Assembly (NCBI GenBank): GCA_039654915.1
Contig: CM077598.1
Location: 72,072,041 to 72,136,040 of the forward strand
From: Aquilaria yunnanensis
Lineage: Eukaryota > Streptophyta > Magnoliopsida > Malvales > Thymelaeaceae
Direction: 5' to 3'
Length of the DNA stretch: 64,000 nt
The translations under genes were made by a program, and so were the position numbers. This document shows, one piece after another, positions 28,856 through 42,600 of this stretch (position 1 is the first letter of the stretch; the number at the start of each line of letters is the position of its first letter). Under the pieces are notes generated by a model. The model had not been told where the DNA came from and made no database searches. It saw only the letters and a list, made by a program, of their open reading frames with translations.

Positions 28856-30480
28856 CCCTCATCAAATGTTTTCTATATTTTTAAGCAACCATTCAGCTAG
28901 GGCTAGGCTTGGAAGAGAGCCATGAGTGTGATGAACCAAGCTTAGTGAGGGCAGTGCACTTATTGAATGTCTTGTGACCTAGTGTGAAGTGCACAAAGAT
29001 GGCAATGAAATGAGGGTTTCTAGAGCCTAAATTTAATGCTAAGTAGTGTTAAAATCCTCCTAAGACCGAGCATTAGCTTGAGGAGGGCTGCCATAGTGAT
29101 TTGGTTATGTTTATTACTCATTTTATGGACTAACGAATGGTATATGTTGCTACCACATTTCATGTGTTTGTTAGTTGTAAATGGCTACTACATTTGGTTG
29201 CTATATCTTGTATATATGCATTGTGGTTTTTGTGTTTTAGTGTCTTTGGATGTAGTATTTAATGATGGTCACATTGCCTATTGAATCCAAGTGTTACCCT
29301 TACTAAGTTTCTCAATGAAACTTACTCCCCTCAATTCTATCGTTTCATGTCCAGCTGAAAGATCAGCTTCAAACTAATCTTTGTGCTTTGAGTTTTGATT
29401 TGAAATTTTAGGTACATGAACTTCCATGTGTCTGGTTTTGATCTGGAAATTTTTGTGATTTTAGGAGCACATTTGGTACTTTTAGTGATGGTGCTTATTG
29501 TGGTTTGCAGCAGCTGTCTAGCATCCTGTTTCTGGAGTCCATTGTTTCTCGGGCAGTACTGTAACTTAGGTTGTATATTTAGTTGAGTTAAGGCCATTGT
29601 GTAGCATATGTAAAATGAGGCAAGTATGTGAAGATTTGATTAATGTTTGGCTATGTATGTGATGTGGTGCAAAGCTGCCTAAGTGTTAATTATAGGCTGC
29701 TTGCCTGTAAATTCTGTTTTGGCTACATAAAGTTGCTAGATGTAAGATAATGTATTTCCTATGGGTATTGGACATGTATGGGTTGCCTTGGAGGGATTTC
29801 CCCTTGGGAATGAAATGGTTGCACACTTATGAAATTTTGTATGGGCAAAATGGTCAGAAAGTGAGCAAAATTTTGACTATGCACCTGTGTAGCATGAATT
29901 TTGGTATGAAAGTTTGATCACACCTAGACAGCATCCAGAGATTGAACTAAAATTTTGAATTTATGAATTTGTAGCCCTGTAGCCAAAGATATGATGTTGC
30001 AAATTTAGCTAAGTTATTATTCATTTGGTCAGAATTCTGTAACCAACGTAAAAGAACTATAACTTGGTCCATAGGTGGGCTATTGATATAAAAAAAAATT
30101 CCTTGGTTTGCTCTAAGTATTTACTTCATAATGGAGCAAATAAAGCAAGGGGTACACAACTAGAATGATACAGTTTATTAGAGAAAATTTCAAGTGTAGT
30201 GGCTAGTCACTAGAACCTAACAAGATTGCCTAATGTGTGGCAACCAAAATTAAGACTTGTACTTGTGTTTTCCTTCTTTGCTGCCATGGTGTGCATGAAT
30301 TATGAATATGTGTGTGATAGTTGGATCAATAGGCATGTACTCACATAGTGCCCAAGAGGGTACTTGGGTACGCACAGTAAGGGTAGTGTTCGGATGGCCT
30401 ACAGAACATTACCAATTCTCGTAGTCTAAATGCAAAATTTTGGCACCATAATCAAACTACCCTTGAGTAGGTAACAAAGG

Positions 30481-30496
30481 TTGGTATCAGAACATG
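30481..30496 (+). other. PBS-like site of Tb (initiator Met tRNA type)
   Basis: TTGGTATCAGAACATG resembles the TGGTATCAGAGC site used by many plant elements, here with one changed base in the core. It follows a possible LTR end at 30476. Confidence 0.6.
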
Positions 30497-30641
30497 GTTT
30501 GCACATGTACATAGCATATAGTTGCATTGCATGCATCTACACACATGAACTTAGTGTGGTCAACTGCTAGCACCAAGTCCCATTGAAATACCAATGATCT
30601 TATATGTGTTCTCTGATGAATGATCAATGCTGGTAGTAAAC

Positions 30642-31675
30642 ATGGTTGCCACAATGAGAGGGGAACCACCCCGAAGGCCTCCTACTGATGCTTGGAAACG
30701 AAGAAATGGACAGAATAGAGGGAATCAGGGGCAATAGGGGGTACCAAACCCTAAAGTGCCTCAAGTTTGGTTAGAGCTTGAAAGGAACTTGGCTCTAATC
30801 GATGAAAACTTAGTAAGGCTGATTGAAGCACAACATCAAGAGCTCCAAGTAGCTCCAGTAGAACTAGTTCAGGATGCACAGCAGCAACCAGAATAGGATA
30901 CTAGGAACACATCTGAATATGTTCCTTTTGGAAGCATAGAAGCTAAAAATGATGAAACTATTGAGGAGGAAGATGAAGATAAGAGAAATCCAAGAGGAAG
31001 AAGACTAAGGTCTGAGATTGGTCAGTTGTCCAGGACCAATCCCTCAGTCTATGACCATTCCTCCACTAGGAATGAGATTAATGAAGGCCGTGAGAGAAGA
31101 TCCAGAAGAAGGCAAAAAGATCATAGAGAGCATCACCATACAGAGGGCTCTTAAAGATCCAGGAGACATAGATGAGGGCCTAGATGTTGTCAGACTATTA
31201 GAGAGGTTCCAAGGGCTAAGACCTCTATAGTTTGATGGAAGAATTGGGCTAAAAAGAGCTAAGGAGTGGTTAATCTTCATTGAAAAAATGCTTGAGAGGA
31301 TGCCACTCAGCTCTACCACGAGAGTGTCACTAGCTACCTAGAATCTGTTAGGCAGTAAAAAGATATGGTGGAGGAGCACCAGAGATAGATATGTTGTCCA
31401 AAGGGGCAAAAGGCCAGGAGAATACATGGAAATGACCTAGCTATTCCAGGAGTAGTACATCAGCAATGCCATCAAGGATATGAAGCAAGCTAAATTTGAT
31501 GCTCTAAGGCAAGGTAACCTCAGTGTCATAGAGTATGAGCACAAATTCAATTAACTAGTGAGGTATGCTCCTTACTATCATGGACTGGAGGAGTTAAAGG
31601 CAAAAATATTTGTCAGAGGCCTAAGGTCAGACATCAGAAGGGCTGTAATACCTTTGGTAGCAGTCACATACAATG
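30642..31675 (+). pseudogene. Decayed gag of Tb
   Basis: Starts ATG at 30642 (MVATMRGEPPRRPP). It has an acidic middle part, then a region matching the retrotransposon Gag capsid domain: FDGRIGLKRAKEWL, a VIEYEHKFN and VRYAPYYHG stretch, and KIFVRGLRSDIRR. At least six in-frame stops, such as near 30738, 30895, 31228, 31438 and 31552. The pattern resembles chromovirus (Tekay/Del) Gag. Cut off by the D LTR at 31676. Confidence 0.75.
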
Positions 31676-32563
31676 TGATAGGCGAAGTGCTATTACCCTT
31701 CAAACCTGTAAGCTTGGGCAAAGCACCACCCTCAGAAAGTAAAGCATTGACCGCAAGAAATGCGAGCACCAACTTCGGAAAGAAGGGTGTCTGGCCCCTC
31801 TTACATCCGACCTCGGCAATCCTTCATCACCCCTAGAGACGACAGTGCCAACTGCGGGACTACGATACATCGCCATCCTTGGTAAGATGACCAAACCACC
31901 TTCGGCAGGGAAGAACATCCCCGAACGGGACCACACCTGTCGAAGATATTCCTGGGTTACTGAAATGATCTCGTAAGCAAGTCCTCCTGCTCTGAAGAGC
32001 TCTCTTATATCGAAGGGATCTCAGGAGCACCGTAGAAACAATTAAGGAGCCTTTGACACACCGTACTTGTATGTTCCCCGACACGCCCTGCCATGCTGCC
32101 CTTAGACATGTTTTGCGATGCCGCCCTTAGACGCGCTCTGACACACCACCCTTGTACGGCCTAGGCTCTGGGCTGAGCGGCCTGTGGTTAGCTAGATGCT
32201 CTCCCTCTCCCCGAAGGTATGGATCACATCTGACCGATCACGTGTCATGATCTGGGCAGGCTGTGTCAAACGAACTTCTACTGTTCACCTCCCTATAAAT
32301 ATTCTGGAAACGCCCCAAGTAAAGGGATCCCCCACTCCAAAGGAAAAAATCTTTCCAATCCTCACTTACTCTCCATTTCAAAACACTGACTTGGCCGTTG
32401 GAGGCTCCTCTCCGAAAAAATACTCCGGGGACCTCCTAACCTTTGTTTTTCTGAGTTTTCGCAGTCCTTCTTCTATCGGAGTTTCCTCACCTGGATGTTC
32501 TTTCACCGGCAGTTCCTGTTCCGCGCTCACCATGTTGCACAATGATGATGTCGAAGGCCATCA
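31676..32563 (+). repeat. Element D 5' LTR
   Basis: 888 bp, TGATAGGC...GGCCATCA. CACGTG near 32239, TATAAATA at 32294-32301, leader hairpin from 32399, ATG at 32532 exactly 32 nt from the end. Related to the F LTRs. Confidence 0.9.
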
Positions 32564-32565
32564 TT

Positions 32566-32583
32566 TGGCGCCATCTGTGGGAA
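32566..32583 (+). other. Primer binding site of element D
   Basis: TGGCGCCATCTGTGGGAA, one base different from B, two bases after the LTR. Confidence 0.85.
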
Positions 32584-32949
32584 CCCTCTCCCAGGTCGCC
32601 GTCGTAGGGTCTTGGTGCTCAAAGGACAAGGGGCTACCAAAGTGCACCTCCGCACCGGAGGCTCAGCCGGTGACCTAGCAGCCCATTGCAGAGACTTCTA
32701 TGCCGGAAGACGATCGCCCTCTTATAGTGACGATAAGCTTCTTGTGAGACGTCCAGCACTCCATTGTCGCTGAAATGACTCAACAACTCGACCAGAGGTG
32801 GTCCTAGCCTCCACCGTTCTTAAGGGCCTCCCCCTCGGCAGTGCCCCGGGAGAGAAGCTCGAGGTCCACCCACCATAATTCCGAGAGTGAGGACTCTCTC
32901 GACACATCTTTTATGGAAGACATGCCCCGAAGGGCGTGACCCGCCGGGG

Positions 32950-34360
32950 TGTTAGGTTTCGGGAGTGAAACAGTACAGCGGAATTTAACCAAAACCCTCC
33001 AGGATCCAAGTGAAACGGGGTAAACCGGGTATTCAAAAAATTTCATACCTAATTTTTGTTTGAGATCTCTCACTCGACTGTAGGGTCGAATCACAAAACC
33101 TTAACAGTTGAGGTGTTCAGGCTCTCTATGGTATCCACCTGAGCCTCTCGAGATCACCACGCTTCCAACGCATCCCGGCAGATGCGTTTCTCTTGCACTC
33201 GCAGTGCTAGCTTGCGTCCTCCAAGGAATTGCAAGAGAAGAGTGCGGCTGTCCTTTTGGGAGGCTAGGGCAAGGAGACCTACGAATTTCTCACTAGAAGT
33301 TGTATTTATAGTGAGACTCAACTTCCAGGCCTAATTGGTTGCAAAGCCCTAATCCAATTAGGCTTTAATTTTGGGCTTAATAATGGCTCAACTATTGGGC
33401 CCATTTTTAATCCGAAATTAAAGTGAAACCAAAACCCAAATTATTAGCTCATGCACTCTAATGATCCAAATAGCCCTATGTGTGCGACCTAACAGGCTGT
33501 TGCCATGTTGGCAATGATCATAAATCACATTTATGATCATAATCAATGAGCGGTGTCTAGCATCATTGCTACCCAAGTGACAAGATTGTCGGTGATTCGA
33601 CTAAACCTTTATGATCATTACCGATATATGCCGTTGTCCCTTTGTCCAAGTTATCAAGACTATGCACGAGACATGGAATGTGTCACTCTCATATAGCCCA
33701 ATCTTTGGTTTCTTGACTACCGAGTAGACCAACTTAAACTGATGACATTGATATCGTATATCAACTCATCAGAGCATGGCCATGCATTTTCTAAGTCTCA
33801 TTCTATCAAGGGGCCCGAAGATATCACTCCCGTTACATAGGAGGGACAAATCCCATCTTGATCATACAAATCCCTCTGCATGATATGTGACATACCTAAT
33901 GACCTCCTTCAAGTTCACTCAGTTATGAGCAACAAAGGAAAGTATCAAAGTATGTGACTCACATGTAGGGAACCTTGATGATCTTAGGTCTAAGGACTAC
34001 ATATACCATGATCACTATGAGAATCACTTATGACACTCATATAACGATCCATGAAGTGTTCTCATGGTGGGTCGGTCCAGTACACAAGTTCTCCAACTTG
34101 TACCCATATGTAGACTACATATCTCATATTAGTCTCCGCATATGCTAGTCGTTATGTATTATTGCAACCCGCTCCATAATAATACTAGACCAGGAACATT
34201 TAAGAATATCATTATTCTAGGGTTACAATTATGTTTGTTAAGTTACGCAGAAACAAAACAACAAACATAATTGCTGGATTAATGCCTTAATAAAATATCA
34301 TGACTCAATGTGTAAAAATATAGTCATCTCATGATTGGCTTTTTGGGCACAACACTAACA
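32950..34360 (-). mobile_element. Solo Ty1/copia LTR E1
   Basis: 1411 bp, reverse complement of the H LTR type, TGTTAGGT...AACACTAACA in + view. Contains the 27-base palindrome at 33514-33540 seen in all four copia LTRs. No TSD: cgggg on the left, tgtga on the right. It sits in D gag. Confidence 0.88.
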
Positions 34361-35991
34361 TGTGAACGGGCCCCAAAAGAAACCAGGGCCTCCTCTCGGC
34401 AGAGTCCATCCCCGTATCGAAGGTCCCAGTCTCCTCACCGCCGAAGTTACTTTCCGAGAAGAAGAAGAAGTTTGCCATTACAAGCGGCCACCAAGCAGCA
34501 TGGGGAAGCTAACATAGCTGCCCTCGTAGAGAAGATCCTGGGAAGACTGGAAAAGGTTGAGAGGTAGATCTCCCGAAAACCAGTCTGGTCAAGATTGTCT
34601 AACGCTTACACCGGAGAAGAGTCACCCTTTGTTGGGGAGGTGGTCGACGTGCCCATGCCCAGTGACTTCAAGGTGCCACGCTTGGAAACCTACGACAGGC
34701 GTAGCGACACCCAGGCACACCTGACAAAGTACAAGAAAAGCATGGCGCTCCATGGCGCCGATGACGCCACGCTCTACAAGTGTTTTGAAGTAACCCTCTC
34801 CGGTCCGGCAACAACATGGTACAACTCCCTGGCTCATGGAACCTTGCTAAGTTTCCAGGAGCTGTCTACTGCCTTCACCCAATAGTTCATCGGTAGCAGG
34901 CCAACAGCCAAGATGCTAGTACAGATGTTTGACATAGCACAGTGGAGTGGGGAAACCATTCGCGACTACGTCGAAAGGTTCAACCGTGGAGCAATGTGCC
35001 AGACTTTCAGCCCAAAATCCGTATCCTCACAATGAAAAGAGGACTTCAGAGGGACTCCCAGCTCTTCTATGAGTTCTCTAAGGACCTTGAAGACACTCTG
35101 GGGGAGTTCTACCGGAGGGCCGAATAGCACATGACGGCCGAAAAAATCAGAATGGGGGGACCAAATGTGGAACACCCTCGGCCTGAATGACCAAGCCACC
35201 AGCCTCGACACTAGAATGAGCTTGGAGGAAGGCCTCAAAAGCAAAGAGGTAAAAGGCCAATGACGTTTACTCCCCTGAATGCCACGAGGGCCAGCATTCT
35301 TGTGGCCTTAGAGAGGCAAGGGACTATAGTCCCAAGGCCGAAGGCCATGAGCTCAGAAAATAAGAAGAACATGAAGAAGTTCTGCCAATTCCACCGAGAT
35401 TATGGCCACGACACTGAAGACTGCTTCCAGTTAAGGAAGTACATCGAGTCCCTGATAAAGCAGGGTCGACTTCACTGGTACCTGCGGATGCCTTCTCAGA
35501 AGGGAAGAAAGGAAGAACAAAGAAGGGGGGATGAAGAGGACTATGATTCTGACAGACGTCGGGACCGAAGTCCTCGGAGGAATCTGCCACCACCAGCAGG
35601 GGTTATGCAGACCATTTCTACAAGGATATCCTCTGCTGAGAGGAAAAGAAAGATAAGGGAAATCTCCGTAATGGAGTATGGGAACTCGCCAAACAGGCTT
35701 GTTCAGAAAGATGGGTCCACTGTGAAATTCCCCCATGATGACCTACTCCTCGTCACGGCAAGGATAGGAAGTTGGGACGTCAAAAGAGTACTCCTGGACG
35801 ACGGCTCCAACGCCGACGTCATCTTGTCGTACTTACTGCCTAAATTAGGCACCTCAAAAGGTGACCTCAACACAGTCAATTCCCCCACCTTTGGGGTTGG
35901 GCCATCCGAGCTCCCTATTCTTGGATGCATCGATCTACCCCTAATCTTGAAAGGGACCTCATCTAAGAATCAGGCAAAACTATTTGCCTCC

Positions 35992-36812
35992 TGATGCCCT
36001 TCTACATCATCGTTGTGTGACATGGTGAGCCTGGAGCAGAGACTGCCGGTGAGAGAATACCTAGGTAAGGAAGCTCCGGTGGGAGGAGGACTGCAAAAAG
36101 TCAGAAAAAAAAGGGTTAAGATGTCCTTGGAGTGTCTTTTCGGCGAGGAGCCTCCGATGCCCAAGTCAGTGTTTCGAAATTGGAAGGTGAATAGTGAATG
36201 TAGGAATTTTCCCCTTTAAGTCCCATTTCTCCTTTTTACCTGGGGTGCTTACCGAATATTTATAGGGAGGTGAACAGTAAAAGTTTGTTTGACATGGCTG
36301 GCCTAGATTATGACACGCATTCGGTCAGATGTGATCCGTACCTTCGGGGAGAAGGGGGAACATTTTGCCGGCCACAAGCCTCCTGGCCAGGAGCCTAGGC
36401 CGCACAAAGGGGGCGTGTTAGAGCGTCTCTGCGGGCGGTGTGTCGGGGATGTGTCAGAGGCTCCTTAATTGCTTCTGCCGTACTCCCGAGGTCCTTCGTT
36501 AGAAAAGAGCTCTTCGGAGTAGGAGAAGTGTCTCTCGAGATCACTTCAGTAATCCAAGCATATCCTCATCGAGGATGGTCCCGTTCGGGGACGTCCTTCC
36601 TTGCCGAAGGTGGTTCGCTCATCTTACCGAGGGTGATGATGGACTGTATTCCTGAGGTTGGTACTGTCATCTCTAGGGATGATGAAGAATTACCAAGGTC
36701 GGATGTAAGAGGGGCCGGACGCCCTCTTTTCCGAAGTCTGTGCCTTCCTTCCTGAGGGCGGCGCCTTACTCGAGCGTACAGGTTTAAAGGGTGATAGGCA
36801 CTTCGGCTATCA
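35992..36812 (-). repeat. Element F 3' LTR
   Basis: 821 bp, TGATGCCC...GGCTATCA in + view. Reverse-strand TATAAATA at 36264-36257; ATG at 36023-36021, 32 nt from the LTR end. Confidence 0.92.
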
Positions 36813-36847
36813 CATGCCCCTCTTAAAAAGTCGAAGTGAAGACTTCG
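36813..36847 (-). other. Polypurine tract and hairpin of element F
   Basis: catgcccctctt adjoins the LTR (purine run on the minus strand). CGAAGTgaagACTTCG at 36832-36847 forms a 6-bp stem with a 4-nt loop. 36848-37113 holds no other recognisable feature. Confidence 0.75.
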
Positions 36848-37113
36848 GCTCTAGTCTCCCGGAGGAAATTTTGCTGGACTTTGAGCGAGACACTGCTTAA
36901 GAAGGCGTTTCATCGTCCGAAGGTATTGCTTCCTGGTCGAGGTGTAATCACCCAGTCATTCGGTGATCTAGGGGCACGTGCTCCCTTTATTTTTACTTTT
37001 TCTGCTGCAGGTTAATGAACCGTCGCGTCTCGTAACCAGGCGTGTCAGTTATGCGTAGATGTGCTTGGGTTTTCGTGATGCCAGAAAGCGTGCCCTGGTT
37101 TCTCGCGTCGGAT

Positions 37114-37258
37114 GACACGTGGCACGCGATGGTTGGAGGCAGTCACGTGGGTTACACCAGCCACGTCCTTTCACCTTCGAGGGGCAATTATGGTGATGGT
37201 TCACCTTCGTAGGGTAGTTATGGCGATGATTCGGCTACCCCTATTCGGCCTATATAAA
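37114..37258 (+). promoter_or_regulatory. Promoter-like region of the antisense gene in F
   Basis: GACACGTGGC at 37114-37123 and TATATAAA at 37251-37258, before the ATG at 37561. Same layout as in A, B and C. Confidence 0.7.
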
Positions 37259-39621
37259 CCCTTCATCCCCTCATTTGCTCTCTTCTATTCTTCTTTTGCT
37301 CTCATCTGTTTCTAAGCTTTTCCTTCTCTTTTTACGACGGTGCAAGTGTCGGAGTGATTTTCGGCAACCATCTATGACGGCATCCTCTAACCCAGACTTC
37401 GGCAAACATTTTGGTGGGTTCATCTTTCAGAGGTCCTTCGGTTGTTTTTGCTTCTATTTTTTCTAGTCCATGAAACTTCTTTTTCTCTTCCCGAAGTCCT
37501 TCGATTCTTCTCTCTGAACTCGCTTGCCCTTTGCCGAACAGGTCTTCTCCTGTTCCTATTATGTCTATTCAAGCCATTCCCGAGAGCTGGCAACCTTTCA
37601 TGTCTTACCCCTATTGCTCCACTTCGAAAAAGTTAGATAAGTGGACGAGCAAGTTCTTTCTTCCCTCTTATGCCACCAGCAGACTACCTTATCTTGGTCA
37701 TTTTAGGTTCATGAACGGTATGGATGAGGTTACCGTCTTCCGCACCCAACTGAAGGCCGGACTTAGGTTTCCTCCACCAAAGATTATTTGTGACTATTGC
37801 CAATTCCATGGCATAGCCGTGAATCAACTTCCACCAAACTCATACTGTTATTTTAACACTTTTCTTTGCATGTGTGGGGTTTTCAAGGTAGAACCCCACT
37901 TCATCCTTTTTATACAGTATTACAAGATCTATCCAGTCCCGAAGGGTGGCTTCTATTTCATGCTACCTTAGGGATCGACGAGCAAAAAATATATGTTCAC
38001 CTTCGGCACTAAGGACAGTTGGCGAGGGTGGCAAAGGAAGTTCTTCTTCCTGAAGGTGGCGTCGGTGTGGTCGGACATGCCAACTAGGTGGGCTCGGGGA
38101 AAGCTGGAGATGGACATCGTTGACCCCAAAAAGTTGCTAACTTCCGAGTTGGCGGCTTGATTTGTGGACTTCGACAGCCGTATCTGGGCTATCGCCGACT
38201 AGGATACCGAGGTCCCTTTTCCCTCCTTGTATCCCTTCCCCATTTGATAGGATCTCATGATCGAGGAGGTCCTTCGGGAGCTAGGGGTGCTCAAGGAGTA
38301 TAAGATGGACCTCGGCATGCCAGCTCCCGAAGCCGATGAGAAGAAGTCTTGGCTGGTGATGCTCCTTCGGAGCGAGCTTTCTTTCGAAGCCCTTTTTGAA
38401 AGTAAGTTCCTTTCCAGTTTTAGTATAAGTATCCTCTTGGACTTAGACTGATATTTTCCTACTTTTTCAGAGCCGGGCGATCAGTCAGCTGCGTTCTACA
38501 AATCCCTCTTCCTCGGTCAAGCCGAGAAGGGGGAGCAAATGAAGAAGGGGGCCGACAAGCGGCGAAAAACATCTGGGGCTGGTCCATCTTCGGTGAAGAA
38601 GGTGAAGAAGGACCCCCTTCCCCCACCTCCCGAGGGTGTTGCAGAGGCCGAGGATCTGCCCGAGGTCCAAGTAGTTCCTCCACCAGAGCCTGTCGTTAGC
38701 TCCATTATCCGGAGTCCTGCTACTTAGGCGGATATACTAGGCTCCTTGGCAGAAGGTCCTTCTGTCGAGGATCTTGAGTAGCGCTGAAAAAGTAACGGCA
38801 AACATATCCCTGCCGAGGTAGAGGAGGTTCAGGACTCCAACGACAACGTCGCCGAGGTGCCGCTAGGTTTGTCCCTCAGACAATTTTTAGTGCTCTCATT
38901 CTTGTGACTTAAAGATCAATGCCTTAATGGAATTTTGCCTTGAGTTTGCAAAGGAAATGGCGCCCTCGTCATGGATGGTGGAGCATGCTCGGAGGCGGGC
39001 CCTTCGGGATTCCCATTTGTCGAAGGATAAAGTCCCGGGATAGCCTTTCTGGGCTTTCATGGAGGACATGAATTTGTTCTCCAATGACTGCCAACAGATG
39101 GCCCCTCAGATGGTGAGGGGAGTTCTCACTCGGGCTTCCTTCAAAGCCATCACTGAAGAATGCGTGAACAAGGAGGTTCTCGCCGCCAAAATGTCTGAGC
39201 ATGCTGCCCAGGTATCCTTTAGGCCCTTTATGAATTTTTCTTCCCAACTTTTTCCAACTGTTTAGCTTTCCATCTATAATTTTCACTAAGTGTTCTCCTC
39301 CTTTTTTGCAGCTCCTGGGGTATAGTGGATACTTTTGAGCCTGGGCAGCGAAACAGCCTTCAGTCTGAGCCTGGGCCGAAGATCCCCTGGAGAAGGCTAA
39401 GGTCTTCTCCGCCAACTCGGTTGTCAAGAATGCCGAGTTGAGCCGAATAGCCAAGGAGGAGGTCGCCAAGCTTCTGGAGGAATTCTTGAAGGGCCAGGAA
39501 GATCGCCTGAAGGATTTTTCCCAAAAAATGGCCGACCTCGGCGCGAAGGTCGTCAACCTGACTTCGGTGAACGAGGCTTATCAAAAGGAGAAAGAAGAAG
39601 ACTCCGCTCTCTTGGCGAAGG

Positions 39622-42600
39622 TGTCAAACCTCACTCAGGCCCTGGCCTATAAGTTTCTAAACTAACTTACAAACCCAACTCTAAATCAAGTATCTAGCAC
39701 TCGGCGAAGCAAGCAATGGCAACTTTTAAGTCTTATTTTCTTAAGTTAAGAGGCTTGGGAGGTGGCCCAGGTGGCTTTTAAAACAATTCCAATAACAACT
39801 TGCAGCAAAGGCAAGGCCCAATACCACTAACTTGCACAACAAGCAAGGTTAAAATTGATTACTTGCATATCAAGCAAGGTAACACTTAATGCAACTTTAA
39901 GTGCATACATGGTGTGCAATCAAGTGTACTACCTATATGGCAACCAAGAAGCCCACAATGTTGGTTTAGATTTTGAAAACTACAAGGTAATATGCATGGT
40001 GCTCTCGGCCAACAATCATACATATAATAGTGCACCACCATTTCATAAGTTTAGGCCCATAACTATTCACACAAAAGTGCCAAACTTTGGCCCATAATAT
40101 TCTGCACATAAGTCCAAGCATAATGCCATCCATAAGCCCATACATAACTTGGCATCCAGGATCCACAAAACATGATCAAACTAGGTATCCAAGACTACAC
40201 ATGTATACAAACCAAAAGGGTAGTCTACCTAGCATCTAACATGGCTATATATGCCAAACATCCATAAGTTGTTCATGCCAAGTTACATACAACCCGAGAC
40301 CATACTCCTAATGGTCAAATAAAACCTTGAGAATCCCATACAGAAGTACACACTGCAACACCAAGCCTATGGCCATATTTATGGTCATAAAGGTGAATAC
40401 CACAATCAGAGCAAAAGTCCAAGTATCCATGCTCTCCTAGACAGTTCCCACTCTACAGCCTGCAAACTTACAGCATAAGTCTCGGCCAACATACAATAGG
40501 ACTTGTAATGAACCCAAAAGTAGTAAGCCAAGCACACATTTGCACATACCTTGGAAACTAAGTAAATAAACACTAAGCACACACACAAAGCAGCTTAGCA
40601 CTATTCAGGCCAAATGTCCTTGCCTGAAAATAAAAGGATGGGCAGTGAGTAAAAACTCAGTAGGATTCACTCATATATATTCAACTCAAAAATGAGTCTA
40701 TTTAGTTAAGCTGAGTATTCACTCAAAGCTTAACCTCCCATTAGCTAGTTCAACCTGCAAAACAAACACAAAGACAAGAAAACCAAGCATATACATATAC
40801 AAGATAGATAACCATGGCAATCAATCCATAAGTGGGGTTAGCATGCACAAGGAATGACCAAAGCACACAAGGACACACACACACTCCACAAAAGTGCTCT
40901 CAGCCATATAAGCCTTACATGTACCCATGTGCATTTTTTTGCACACAAACCTTTCCAATATCATTTCCACTTGGAGCTCCCAAAATGCCAAGCAAATAGG
41001 CCACATTTACTTGCATTTCTAGTACATGTACACTAGTCAATTAGCTAATCAACAATTCAACCGAGTATAAACTTTAAGCCCATCAAGCAACTAAGGTCAT
41101 TTGGCAAATTTTAACCATCACTTAGCCACTCTAAACACTTGAACTATGGCACATTACCAAGCAACATCAAGTGTTAGTGAACCCTACCTGAATAGCTCTT
41201 GGTTACAACCAAGCTTCAAGTATCCAAGCGTTCATCAATCACAATGCCTACCAAAAGAATCACATAGGCATTAACACACACACTCATGGACTAACTACCA
41301 TGATTTACAAGCAGAACACTAAGATACACAAGCTTATGCTCTCGGCCAAATAGACCATTTCCATATATATGTGCTACGCATCATTCTAGCTCACAACATG
41401 ATCTTCTAATCATCAATGAACATCACCCATGGCATCAATACCATGCAACCCATTGAAGTACACCATTATATACTAATTCAAGCTTTCGGCCATACAGTCC
41501 AATTTCATATACATAGGTGGTACTCATCATTTTACTCACTACTTGATTTTCCAACCATCAATAAGGCTTACTCATGGCACAATTTCCATGTTACCAAGTA
41601 AAGGACACTGAACCACCTTAATCCAAGTTCTCGGCCATAGTGCCTATCTACACACATCAATGTTCTTTATCAAACCAACTCAACACATAGCATCAAATCA
41701 TTGATGATTATTGTTTCATGGTATCATTACCATGTATTCAAGTTATAAGCACCAAATTATGCCACTTCAAGCCCTCGGCCATAAAGCCTAGCTTCACATA
41801 ACAATGTTCCTCGTCATTCCAAACCAACATACATTCACCAACTCATCATTTATCAATAATCATGGCATCAATGCCATGTAAACACAAGAAGAACATGATT
41901 TACCTCAAAGATGAACCTTTCGGCCAAACTCAAATTTGCTCAACTTGATGTCCTTCACTCAAACTTACCTAGCACAAGAACAAATAGGCAACAACAACAC
42001 TTAGTCATGGATTCATTTCCATGGAAATGAAGAAGAACAACAAGTTTATTCACCCAACACATTCGGCCAACAATCCACTTCCAAACCGAGACATTTCTTG
42101 CTCATTTAGCTTAATATAACTTCAATTGAGCACTTAGGTTCCTTGTCCATGGAAGAACTACCATGAATTCAAAGAACTTAACAAGGTTACCTCAAGATAG
42201 CCAAACGCTATCGCCTCTATCTGGCCGAACTCCCTGCCACAATGATGGCCAGAAGAAGCTGGCGCTACCCGAGAAAAGGTGCGATCAGGCACCTCGGGAG
42301 ATAGCCGAAAAGCTCCGAGCCCGGCACGCCAGGAAACCCCGAGGACACTACTCGCCCCCCCAAGGTTGTGAACAGATCGCCTTCGGAAAAATGGCACCAA
42401 ACATAGCGAGCCGAACATGATATCTCCGAAGGCTGAACTCCCTGAAACTGGGAACCCCCGAACTGAGGGCTTGTTTCCCGAAGAGGCTCCGTCTAAACTA
42501 AAGGACGACCTCACCCAGGGACCTCGGGAGTACGGCAGGAGCATTTATGGAAGCATTTAAGGAAGCCTCTGACACGTCCTTTCACAGACGTCATAAAGCC

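Larger units (their letters stand above)
21641..31675 (+). mobile_element. Tb: fragment of a gypsy chromovirus-like element (LTR, PBS, gag)
   Basis: A likely 5' LTR runs from about 21641 to 22342 and, after element C, from 28861 to about 30476. The start aacacctcctt resembles the start of the T-c LTR (reverse complement at 43908). A PBS-like TTGGTATCAGAACATG follows at 30481 and a decayed gag at 30642. Element D cuts gag at 31676; pol is not in the window. Assignment to Tekay/Del rests on the long LTR and the Gag pattern. The LTR start is uncertain by tens of bases. Sequence 21557-21640 is unassigned. Confidence 0.5.
32532..35991 (+). pseudogene. Element D gag and protease start, decayed and split
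   Basis: Begins in the LTR (MLHNDDVEGHHLAPSVGT) and follows B Gag until the copia LTR at 32950, resuming at 34361. Recognisable parts: Arg/Ser-rich region, capsid domain (YDRRSDTQAHLTKYKKSM, HGADDATLYKC, RDYVERFNRG), CHHC knuckle (CQFHRDYGHDTEDC near 35380) and protease LDDGSNADV near 35795. Stops near 32676, 32743, 34568, 34885 and 35128 and a frameshift near 34990. A 244-codon stretch (35260-35991) is open until F interrupts it in the region after the protease active site. Confidence 0.88.
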
